A stretch of 64,000 nucleotides of DNA from Deltaproteobacteria bacterium (lineage in GTDB: Bacteria > Myxococcota_A > UBA9042), in NCBI GenBank assembly GCA_020632665.1, contig JACKFC010000017.1, positions 1 through 64,000 of the forward strand, read 5' to 3'. The position numbers and the translations under genes were made by a program. The notes under the pieces are model-generated. The model was given only the letters and a program-made list of their open reading frames with translations, was not told the DNA's origin and ran no database searches. Below, one piece after another: positions 42,733 through 50,997 of the stretch. The number at the start of each line of letters is the position of its first letter. Position 1 is the first letter of the stretch.

Positions 42733-43656
42733 ATGCTCTCACCGCCGCTCGCCCGCGCCCGCGCCACCGTCCTCGCCGTCGAAGCCACCACGCTCGGGCT
42801 CGCTGCCGGCGTGGCCTTGGCCTTGGCCATCGCCTTGATCTTGCGGCCGAGCGCCGCGATCCATCTGTTGCGGCCGGTCGCCACCCTCGGCGCCGCCGTG
42901 GCCACCCTCGGCGCGATGGGCACGCTGCTGGCGCACAACCTGGGCCTCGGCGCGCGACGGGTCGTGGTGGAGGCCGATGCGGATGCACCTCCGGGGCCTC
43001 CGGCGACCGTGCCAGGAACCTACCTCGCCGCCATCGGCGGGGCACTGCTCGCGGTTGGGCTCTTCCTCGCGTCGCGGGCGGCAGACGGCTCGGCTCTGGG
43101 CGCCAGCGAGGCCCGCGATCGCGCCATCCTCTGCGGACTGCTCGCGATCGCCCTGCAAGCGACGCTGAGTTGGCGCGCCTCCGCCGCGCTCGGGCCGTCG
43201 GCGACGCCCCTTGCCGAGCTGCTCCAGCCGAGCGCCGTCGCGTTGCTCGCGGGCTTCGGCCTGACCCTGGTGATCGGCCTGGTGGGCGAATCGATGACGG
43301 CCGAGCTCACCTACGAACTCGGCGCTGGCACGACGATGGCAGCGTTGTGGGCCACCGCGACGACGGGGCGGGTGATGCGCGGCGTGCGGCTGACCCTGCG
43401 CCGCGACCGCGAGCAGGGCGTCACCGCACCGCCCGTGGAGCGCGCCCTTCGCCACGCTGCACTGGCCACGCTCGCCGGCGTTCTGGTCCCTGCGCTGGTG
43501 ATCGCGGCCAACCTTGCGACGGCGCACCTCAACGGTGTCGTGCTCGCCGGAGCGGCGTTGATCGTGGTCGGGCACCCGCTCCGCTATGCGCTCGCGCTCT
43601 GCCGCCTCGATGCGCCCGAGGCTCCGCGTTGCAAATCGGGGCTCGCCCGGCTATGA
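42733..43656 (+). CDS. Polytopic membrane protein, unknown
   Basis: A 307-residue protein with about seven to eight hydrophobic segments (for example VATLGAAVATLGAMGTLLAHN, YLAAIGGALLAVGLFLAS, AVALLAGFGLTLVIGLVG). No transporter signature is seen. The N-terminus is a short amphipathic segment. It lies 7 bases after the 33-residue microprotein frame. The C-terminus is a short basic tail ending in Leu. Confidence 0.6.
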   Translation: MLSPPLARARATVLAVEATTLGLAAGVALALAIALILRPSAAIHLLRPVATLGAAVATLGAMGTLLAHNLGLGARRVVVEADADAPPGPPATVPGTYLAAIGGALLAVGLFLASRAADGSALGASEARDRAILCGLLAIALQATLSWRASAALGPSATPLAELLQPSAVALLAGFGLTLVIGLVGESMTAELTYELGAGTTMAALWATATTGRVMRGVRLTLRRDREQGVTAPPVERALRHAALATLAGVLVPALVIAANLATAHLNGVVLAGAALIVVGHPLRYALALCRLDAPEAPRCKSGLARL

Positions 43657-43755
43657 CACGGCCTGCAACTTCGATGTCGCGCTCCCCCACGGCGGCGGAA
43701 TCGCGCATCGGCTGACGCGGCTCGCGCGCACGAGCGGCGACGAGGGCGGGGGCGG

Positions 43756-45807
43756 ATGCAGCGCAAGTGCCCCGAGTGCGGCCTGGATACGGACGAACTC
43801 ACCTGTCCCAACGACGGTGAGATGACGCTCGTCATCAAGGAAGTCAGGAAGGCCGACAATATGGTCGGTCAAGTCATCGGCGGTCGGTACCGCGTCGAAA
43901 AGATCATCGGTCAAGGTGGCTTCGGCGCCGTCTACATGGCGCAGCACACCGCCACCGGCGATACCCTCGCGATCAAGGTCCTGCGGACCGACGTCGAAGG
44001 CGCCTCCGATGTCGTCGCCCGCTTCCGTCAGGAAGCCAAGGCCACCAGTCGGCTCAAGCATCCGAATACGGTGCGCGTCTTCGACTTCGGTCAGATGGAC
44101 GACGGCAACCTCTTCTTGGCGATGGAATTCCTCGACGGCAAGACGTTGACCGACGTGATGCGCGCCGAGGGCCCGCTGGCGCCGGAGCGCTTGGTCAAGA
44201 TCGGCGTCCAGGTGCTGAAGTCGCTCTCCGAGGCGCACAGCAAGGGCCTGGTCCACCGCGATCTGAAGCCGGACAATATCTTCATCCAGAATATCCACGG
44301 CGAGCCGGATTTCGTCCGCGTCCTCGACTTCGGCATCGCCAAGTCGCTGGCCACCGATACCGAAGATCTGACCTCGACCGGCGCGGTGATCGGCACGCCG
44401 AAGTATATGTCGCCCGAGCAGGCGCGCGGCCAATCGGTCGACGCCCGGACGGATATCTACTCGCTGGGCGTGATCCTCTTCGAGGGCATCTCCGGTACGC
44501 CGCCCTTCATGGCCGAGACGCCGCTCGCGATGATCCTCCGCCGCGTGACCGAAGAGCCGCCGCGGGTCCACGACAGCATCGCGCGGCCAACTCCGATCGG
44601 CCTCTGCGACGTGGTGCTGAAGTCACTCTCGCGCCGGCTCGAAGAGCGATACGCCTCTGCGGACGAGTTCGCCGAGGCCCTGCAGTCCGCGCTCGACACG
44701 CCTGTCGCCTTGCCGGGCGGCGGCGTCAGCGCACCGGCCGGCGGCGCGGTCGGCGGCAGCACCGCCGCGTACGGCTCGCTTCCTGCCGGGGGCGACGAGA
44801 CCGTCGACGTCTCGTCCGAGCAGGTTGCCGCGCTGACGGGCAATTCTTCGCAAGTCTTCGTCCACGGCGGTGCCGGCGACGACGACGCCACCTTCGAGGC
44901 GACCGCGGAGCAGATGGCCGCCGCGGCCGGCGGAGCGGACGTCACGATCCGCACCGAGACCGACGGACCGGCGACGATCGTCACGCCCGCGACCGCACCG
45001 CCCGCATCGCCGCCACCGGGGGGCGCCAGCGCCGCGCCGTCCTCAGCCCCGGCAGCGAAGGCGGGCTCTGCAGCGAAGGCGGGCCCAGCTGCGCCGCAGT
45101 CCAAGCCGAGCGAGCCGGTCCCGGTGGCCAGCAGAACGCCGTCGAGCCCTGCCCCCGCGGTCGGCGGCAACTCCGACAACAAGATGCCGCTCTACATCGG
45201 CGGCGGCATCGGCGTGCTGGTCTTGGTCCTGATGATCGTGATGATGTCGCGGCCGCAGCAGGTCGTCATCGCGCAGGGGCAGCTCACGTCGAGCGGTCAG
45301 GTCGTCGCGATGCAGCAACAGCAGGTCGCGCAGCAAGCTCCGCCGACGCCCGCGCCCGCGCCCGAGCCCAAACCGGAGCCCAAGCCCGAGCCGAAGCCCG
45401 AGCCGAAGCCCGAGCCGAAGCCTGAACTTGCCGCGGCCCCAGCACAGCAGCAGTCGACGATCGTGCTCGTCCGGGAGCCGGCGTCCGCCGCGGTGACCAT
45501 CGACGGCAGCGCCATCGTCGGCGACAAGACGATCTTGCCGCCGGGTAAGCACAAGGTCGAAGCCTCCGCCTCCGGCTACGAGGGTTGGAGCGCCGAGGTC
45601 GAGGTCGCCGCTGGGCAGACGGAGGTCGTGCGCTTCGAGCTGCAGAAGAAGGCGCGCGCGCCGGTCCGCCGTCCGTCTGGTGGTGGTGGGGGTGGGACGA
45701 AGTCTGCTCCGGATCCGGTCGTGAAGGCCCCCGATCCGGTCAAGAAGCCACCGGAGAAGAAGCCGCCAGAGAAGAAGCCGCCGCCCGGTGGCCTGCTGAT
45801 CGACTAG
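43756..45807 (+). CDS. Ser/Thr protein kinase with zinc-ribbon and PEGA tail
   Basis: A 683-residue membrane kinase. The N-terminal CPEC...C ribbon (C5, C8, C17; a fourth ligand is absent or Asp20) is followed by a Hanks-type kinase domain: glycine loop GQGGFG (52-57), Lys74 in LAIK, catalytic HRDLK with Asp169, DFG (191-193), and a GTPKYMSPEQ activation segment. An Ala/Pro/Ser linker, one transmembrane helix (478-498), a PKPE repeat (45361-45430) and a PEGA domain (about 570-635) face the periplasm. It should phosphorylate cytosolic proteins in response to an outer cue. The downstream TPR protein could be a partner. Confidence 0.95.
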   Translation: MQRKCPECGLDTDELTCPNDGEMTLVIKEVRKADNMVGQVIGGRYRVEKIIGQGGFGAVYMAQHTATGDTLAIKVLRTDVEGASDVVARFRQEAKATSRLKHPNTVRVFDFGQMDDGNLFLAMEFLDGKTLTDVMRAEGPLAPERLVKIGVQVLKSLSEAHSKGLVHRDLKPDNIFIQNIHGEPDFVRVLDFGIAKSLATDTEDLTSTGAVIGTPKYMSPEQARGQSVDARTDIYSLGVILFEGISGTPPFMAETPLAMILRRVTEEPPRVHDSIARPTPIGLCDVVLKSLSRRLEERYASADEFAEALQSALDTPVALPGGGVSAPAGGAVGGSTAAYGSLPAGGDETVDVSSEQVAALTGNSSQVFVHGGAGDDDATFEATAEQMAAAAGGADVTIRTETDGPATIVTPATAPPASPPPGGASAAPSSAPAAKAGSAAKAGPAAPQSKPSEPVPVASRTPSSPAPAVGGNSDNKMPLYIGGGIGVLVLVLMIVMMSRPQQVVIAQGQLTSSGQVVAMQQQQVAQQAPPTPAPAPEPKPEPKPEPKPEPKPEPKPELAAAPAQQQSTIVLVREPASAAVTIDGSAIVGDKTILPPGKHKVEASASGYEGWSAEVEVAAGQTEVVRFELQKKARAPVRRPSGGGGGGTKSAPDPVVKAPDPVKKPPEKKPPEKKPPPGGLLID

Positions 45808-45871
45808 CACATCGCGCTGCGCAGCGACGGAGCCGCCGCATCCGGCAGCCATCCGCGAAATAGGCGACGCC

Positions 45872-45888
45872 CCGAGGTTGAGCCTCGG
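45872..45888 (+). terminator. Hairpin between kinase and TPR genes
   Basis: CCGAGG (45872-45877) pairs with CCTCGG (45883-45888) across a TTGAG loop. It is a perfect 6-bp stem 64 bases after the kinase stop and 70 before the next ATG. There is no T run, so it may be a weak terminator or an untranslated-region structure. Confidence 0.3.
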
Positions 45889-45957
45889 CACGCCGTTCGT
45901 TAGCATCCGCTCTCCAGACCCGGACGCGACGCACGCGATCCATCGGAGGCGAGTCCC

Positions 45958-47013
45958 ATGCCTGGCCGCGGCTTCTCACCGATCCATCTACGACGCCTGC
46001 TCGGTGTCGCACTTTGCGGGGCGCTCGCGCTCGCCGTCGCCCCGGCGACGGTTCACGCTGACGCTGCGGAAGAGTCGCTCGAACTCGCCCGTGCTGGCGC
46101 AGGCCACTTCAAGGAGAAGCGCTACATCGAGGCAGCGCGCGCCTTCGAGTCGGCCTACCGGACCAACCCCGTCGATCCGCGCAACCTCCGCTACGCTGGT
46201 CGCGCCTGGGAGGAGGTCGGCGTCATCGACCGCGCGATCAGCCTCTTCGAGCGCTACCTTCAGGTCGAGAGCAACCCGGAGTATCGGCAGTCGATCGTGC
46301 CGCGTCTCGACAAGCTGAAGGCGACGACCGAGAAGGAGCGCGCTGAAGCGCTCGCGATGGCGACGATCAAATATCCGCAGGGCCGGCTCGAGGAAGAAGC
46401 CGCGCAGGCCTTCGAGCGGATCGGCGACAAGGCGAGCCTCGAGCGCGCCATCAAGCTCTACGAGACCTCCCGCCTCTGGGCCGAGACGCCGGAGGCGAAG
46501 GCCAAAGTCGACGCCAACATCAACCGCGTCCGCCAGCGGATTCAGGACCTCGACAAGCCGAAGGACCCGAAGGGGCCGACCGGCCCGACTGGCCCGGTGA
46601 AGCCGGAAGAGCCGAAGAGCGATACGATGGGCATGATCCTGTACGTCGCCGGTGGCGTCGCGCTGGTCGCAGGTGGCGGCCTCGGCGGCTACGGCTACCT
46701 CTCCTACGATCAGGCGCTGCAGGACAACGACGCCGGCAAGTTTGCCACCAAGGCGGCCTACGATTCGGCGACCGAGTCGGCGCGCTCGATGAACCGCGCC
46801 GGCTACGGACTCGCCGCCGTCGGCGTCGGCGTGCTCGGCTGGGCCGTGGTCCGTTCGGTGCTCTCGGGCGGAAACGACAAGGCCGCCGCACCCAAGGCCG
46901 ACGGTGAGGGCGACGCGCCCGCCGACAAGGCCGAGGACAAGGATTCGAGCTTCTTCCTGCAGCCGCGACTCGATCGCGACGGCGCCGGCTTCGTGCTCGG
47001 CGGCCGCTTCTAG
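45958..47013 (+). CDS. TPR-repeat protein with two membrane segments
   Basis: A 351-residue protein. A signal peptide (about 1-35, ...TVHADAAE) precedes TPR-like helices (36-190, e.g. YIEAARAFESAYRTNP). A short DP/GPTGP linker of Pro and Lys follows (about 190-220), then two hydrophobic segments (about 223-245 and 285-300) near the C-terminus. GGAGG lies near the ATG. It sits 11 bases before the Cys-rich lipoprotein gene and may serve its assembly or regulation by the adjacent kinase. Confidence 0.75.
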   Translation: MPGRGFSPIHLRRLLGVALCGALALAVAPATVHADAAEESLELARAGAGHFKEKRYIEAARAFESAYRTNPVDPRNLRYAGRAWEEVGVIDRAISLFERYLQVESNPEYRQSIVPRLDKLKATTEKERAEALAMATIKYPQGRLEEEAAQAFERIGDKASLERAIKLYETSRLWAETPEAKAKVDANINRVRQRIQDLDKPKDPKGPTGPTGPVKPEEPKSDTMGMILYVAGGVALVAGGGLGGYGYLSYDQALQDNDAGKFATKAAYDSATESARSMNRAGYGLAAVGVGVLGWAVVRSVLSGGNDKAAAPKADGEGDAPADKAEDKDSSFFLQPRLDRDGAGFVLGGRF

Positions 47014-47024
47014 GGGGCCTCCAG

Positions 47025-50000
47025 ATGACCTTCTCCAAGCGTTTGTTTGCCCCCGCTCGCCTCGCGCGCTTCGGCCCGCTCTGGGCGGCCGCGCTGCTCG
47101 CGACCTCGGGCTGCGTCCCCGGTGCCACCGACGTCCCGGATTGGAACAAGGGCTCGGTCGGAGGCGGCGGCGCCGTCTGCGGCAACGGCAGCTGTGAGGC
47201 CGGCGAGACCGAGAATTCCTGCTCGGTCGACTGTACTGGAGTCTCCGCCGAGTGCGGCAACGGCAAATGCGAGCCCGGCGAAAGCGCGACGACCTGCAAG
47301 ACCGATTGCGCGGTCGGCGGCAAGGTCTGCGGCGACGGAACCTGCGAGGGCGAAGAGACCTTCGTCTCCTGCCCGTCGGACTGCAAGCCGAAGTGCAAAG
47401 ACCCGATTGTCGACTGCGGCGAGCACGCCAACTCCTGCAAGAAGTACGTCTGCGGGCAGAACGGTGAGTGCGAAGAGGCCAAGCTCGACGACAACACGCC
47501 CTGCGACGACGGCAACAAATGCACCACCGAGGAGCGCTGCGAGAACGGCGAGTGCAAGGGCGGCAAGGAGCCGGATTGCGACGACGGCGACGCCTGCACG
47601 GCCGATGATTGCGACGCCGCGAACGGCACCTGCACCAACGTCGCCGTGGCAGACGGCACCACGTGCCCGGCCGGCGGGCCCTGCGAGGGCAACAACCAAT
47701 GCCAAGCCGGCCAGTGCAAGCCGACGGTCTGGAAATGCGAGTGCGACGCGAGCAAGCCCAACGACGACGCACAATACGGCTGCGCGAAGAAGAGCCCGGC
47801 GAATAAGTGCAACGGCGTCTCGACCTGCGTCATCAACGACGACAGCAAGAAGCACGAGTGCGTCATCCCCGAGAGCACCAAGGTCACCTGTGACAGCAGC
47901 CTCGACACCGACTGCAGCACCCACGTCTGCAATCCGCAGAAGGGCGCTTGCGAGTTCAAGGCCAAGCCGAACAACACGCTCTGCGACGACGGCAGCAACT
48001 GCACCAGCGGCGACACCTGCTTCGGCGGCGAATGCATCCCCGGCACGATGATCTGCGAGTGCGATATCGTGAACTTCAAGTCGCAGTGCGAGAAGAAGTA
48101 CCAGGGCACCGCGGGGCCTTGCTCCGGACAATTCTATTGCGCCAACCCCGCCGCCGGCCCCTATGCCGCTGGCGCGACCTCGGAAGAGAAGGCGGCCAAG
48201 ACGCACTGCGAGATCAACCCCGCCACCGTCATCAATTGCGAGAGCAAGGACGACACGGCCTGCTCGGTCAACACCTGCGTGGTCGACGGCAACGACGGCG
48301 GCTGCAAGATGGTGCCGGAGAAGGTCGGCAAGCTCTGCGACGACGGCGCCGAGTGCACCCCGAACTCGGCCTGCAACGCGGCTGGGCTCTGCTCGCCGGC
48401 GCTCTCCGACTCGCCGCCGTGCGATGAAAAGGGCCAGTGCTCCAAGGCCGGCACCGTCTGCCAGGACGGCTTCTGCGTCACCAATACCTGCGTCTGCCAG
48501 GAGGACGCCGACTGCGCCGCGAAGGACGACGGTGACCTCTGCAACGGCACCATGTTCTGCAACCAAGCGACCGGCGCTTGCGAGCTGAACAAAGCGACCA
48601 TCGTCAACTGCGCGAGCTTGAGCGACACCGCTTGCGTGGTGAATATCTGCTACCCGAAGCTCGGCGTGTGCAAGCTGACGCCGCGTGAGAACGTGTTCAA
48701 GGAGACGATCACCGACCCGAAGACGCAGGCGGTGAAGGTCTCGGTCAAGCCCTACCCGGTGAAGAAGGTCGACGTCTTCTGCGACGACGGCAACACCTGC
48801 ACCCCGGTCGACGAATGCGACAAGGGCGTCTGCGTCTCCGACGACACCAATACCTGCGGCTGCCAGAAGGACAGCGACTGCGCCGGCCAGGAAGATGGCA
48901 ACGTCTGCAACGGCACGATGTATTGCGACAAACTCGCGTCCGGCGGACCCAAGTGCAAAGTCAACCCGGCGACGGTGGTCACCTGCATCGGCGTCGACGA
49001 CACCGTCTGCGCGCAGAATGTCTGTGATCCGAAGACCGGTTCCTGCAAGGTCACGCCGGTCAAGGGCACGGTCCTCTGTGACGACGGCAACCCCTGTACA
49101 CCGAACGACTTCTGCAACGCCAAGGGGCAGTGCAGCCCAGTCGGCGCAGACGCCAAGGCGTGCGGCGCCGGCGGCAGCTGCCCGATCGGCTATTCCTGCT
49201 TCGACGGCAAGTGTGCGACCAACGTCTGCCAATGCAGCCAGGACAGCGACTGCGCCAGCAAGGAAGACGGCAACGTCTGCAACGGCACGCTCTACTGCGA
49301 CAAGGCCACCGGCGCCTGCAAGGTCAACCCCGCCACCATCGTCAGCTGCAGCGACACCGAGGATTCGACCTGCTTGGCCAACCAATGCAACAAGGCGACC
49401 GGCGCCTGCGCGATGACGCCGATCAACAACAACAAGCTCTGCGACGACGGCAATCCGTGCTCGGCGACGCCAATTTGCGAGAACGGTGTCTGCAAGGCCG
49501 AGACCGAGATCTGCGTCTGCACCACCGACGCCGACTGCGCGCCGCTGCAGAGCAAGAACCTCTGCGCCGGCACGCTCTACTGCAAGAAGGGTGCGACCGC
49601 CGAGCAGAACACCTGCGCCGTCAATCCGGGGTCCGTCACGGTGTGTCCGTCCGGCGACGACACGGCCTGCATGCGCAACCAATGCGACGCGAAGACCGGA
49701 AAATGCGCCATGGTCAACAAGCCGGACAACGTCGTACTCTGCGACGACGGCAACCCCTGCACCAGCGGTGATAGCTGCGTCGCCGGTGCGTGCGCGGCTG
49801 GCACCAATATCTGCGAGTGCGCCACCGACGCCGATTGCGCTTCAAAGGATGACGGCAACGCCTGCAACGGCACGCTCTTCTGCGACAAGACGGGCGCGAC
49901 CAATGTCTGCAAGACCAAGCCCGGCTCGATCCCGACCTGCAACCCGACCGCGACGGGCAGCTGCTTGGTCGAGAAGTGCATCCCGGCGACCGGCAAATGC

Positions 50001-50957
50001 GAGAAGATCAGCGCCTCGATCTGCAACGACGGCAACAGCTGCACGGTCGACTACTGCGATCTCGGCACCGACAAATGCGCGGTGAAGTCCGTTCCGGATG
50101 GCTCGGGTTGTGCCAGCCTCGGCAACTCCGGTGTCTGCGTCGCGACGTCCGCCTCCGCCTCGGACTGCAGCGTGCAGCCGCAGGCGGAGATGGTCTTCGT
50201 GCCGAAGGGCGACTTCCAGCAAGGCTGCAGCGCCACCGAGGGCGGAGCCTGCCAAGCGGCCGAGCTGCCGCAACACGAGGTCAAGCTCAGCGGCCACTGG
50301 ATGGACCGCTTCGAGGTGTCCGTCGCGCGCTACTCTGCCTGCGTCGTCGCCGGTGTCTGCAAGGCCCCCGCGATGACCGGCACCTCCTGCAACTACGGCG
50401 ACACCTCCAAGCTGCAGCAGCCCGTCAACTGCGTCAGCCACGCCGAGGCGGTCGCATATTGCACGTGGTATGGCGAAAATAGCGCGGCCGGCAAGAAGAC
50501 CGGTCGCTTGCCGACCGAGGCCGAGTGGGAGCGCGCCGCGCGCGGTGGTTGCGAGAACTTCAGCGACTGCAAGACCGAGACGTCGACCTACGTCTGGGGA
50601 GACGCGCCGACGCCGAGCTGCGCGATGGCGATCATGAACGACGGCGGTGGCAAGGGTTGCGACGGCACCGCACCCGCGGATATCGCGTCCAAGCCGGATA
50701 CGGATCGCAGCGTCTACGACGTCTACGATCTCGCCGGAAACCTCTCGGAGTGGGTCCAGGACACGTTCTCTGCCAGCTACTACGGAACGCTCGCGAACCC
50801 GGCCACCGACCCGGTGAACAGCGCCGCGGGCAGCACCAAGACCGTTCGCGGCGGCAGCTACGCCAGCACCAAGGCGACCGACCTGCGTGCGGCGGCGCGT
50901 GCGTCGGCGAGCGCCGCGTCGGCCTCTATCGGCTTCCGTTGCGTGATCGTGCCGTAG
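47025..50957 (+). CDS. Giant Cys-rich lipoprotein with formylglycine-generating-enzyme-like domain
   Basis: A 1310-residue protein. It starts with a lipoprotein-like signal (LATSGC) and CGNG.CE.GE...C...DC units near residues 45-130. Then come about seven repeats, each with CDDG..CT...C...G.C and CNGTxxC-type segments. The last 255 residues (about 1056-1310) are a sulfatase-modifying-factor/FGE-like domain: MVFVPKGDF, RLPTEAEWERAARGG, DLAGNLSEWVQD, TKTVRGGSYA and GFRC. Such domains oxidise sulfatase cysteines or have lost activity in adhesion roles. No catalytic copper-binding Cys pair can be assigned here with confidence. Probably surface exposed. Confidence 0.85.
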   Translation: MTFSKRLFAPARLARFGPLWAAALLATSGCVPGATDVPDWNKGSVGGGGAVCGNGSCEAGETENSCSVDCTGVSAECGNGKCEPGESATTCKTDCAVGGKVCGDGTCEGEETFVSCPSDCKPKCKDPIVDCGEHANSCKKYVCGQNGECEEAKLDDNTPCDDGNKCTTEERCENGECKGGKEPDCDDGDACTADDCDAANGTCTNVAVADGTTCPAGGPCEGNNQCQAGQCKPTVWKCECDASKPNDDAQYGCAKKSPANKCNGVSTCVINDDSKKHECVIPESTKVTCDSSLDTDCSTHVCNPQKGACEFKAKPNNTLCDDGSNCTSGDTCFGGECIPGTMICECDIVNFKSQCEKKYQGTAGPCSGQFYCANPAAGPYAAGATSEEKAAKTHCEINPATVINCESKDDTACSVNTCVVDGNDGGCKMVPEKVGKLCDDGAECTPNSACNAAGLCSPALSDSPPCDEKGQCSKAGTVCQDGFCVTNTCVCQEDADCAAKDDGDLCNGTMFCNQATGACELNKATIVNCASLSDTACVVNICYPKLGVCKLTPRENVFKETITDPKTQAVKVSVKPYPVKKVDVFCDDGNTCTPVDECDKGVCVSDDTNTCGCQKDSDCAGQEDGNVCNGTMYCDKLASGGPKCKVNPATVVTCIGVDDTVCAQNVCDPKTGSCKVTPVKGTVLCDDGNPCTPNDFCNAKGQCSPVGADAKACGAGGSCPIGYSCFDGKCATNVCQCSQDSDCASKEDGNVCNGTLYCDKATGACKVNPATIVSCSDTEDSTCLANQCNKATGACAMTPINNNKLCDDGNPCSATPICENGVCKAETEICVCTTDADCAPLQSKNLCAGTLYCKKGATAEQNTCAVNPGSVTVCPSGDDTACMRNQCDAKTGKCAMVNKPDNVVLCDDGNPCTSGDSCVAGACAAGTNICECATDADCASKDDGNACNGTLFCDKTGATNVCKTKPGSIPTCNPTATGSCLVEKCIPATGKCEKISASICNDGNSCTVDYCDLGTDKCAVKSVPDGSGCASLGNSGVCVATSASASDCSVQPQAEMVFVPKGDFQQGCSATEGGACQAAELPQHEVKLSGHWMDRFEVSVARYSACVVAGVCKAPAMTGTSCNYGDTSKLQQPVNCVSHAEAVAYCTWYGENSAAGKKTGRLPTEAEWERAARGGCENFSDCKTETSTYVWGDAPTPSCAMAIMNDGGGKGCDGTAPADIASKPDTDRSVYDVYDLAGNLSEWVQDTFSASYYGTLANPATDPVNSAAGSTKTVRGGSYASTKATDLRAAARASASAASASIGFRCVIVP

Positions 50958-50997
50958 CACGGCGAGCCCCCGACGCGGGGCGAGGGAGGAGGGCCGA

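Noticed and set aside
45361..45430. PKPE-coding direct repeat as a mobile or recombination site
   Set aside because: It is the proline-rich periplasmic stalk of the kinase, common in such proteins.
47010..49682. An 890-codon minus-strand frame
   Set aside because: It lies opposite the Cys-rich lipoprotein gene, which has a signal peptide and clear modules; the frame is a shadow of its repeated codons.
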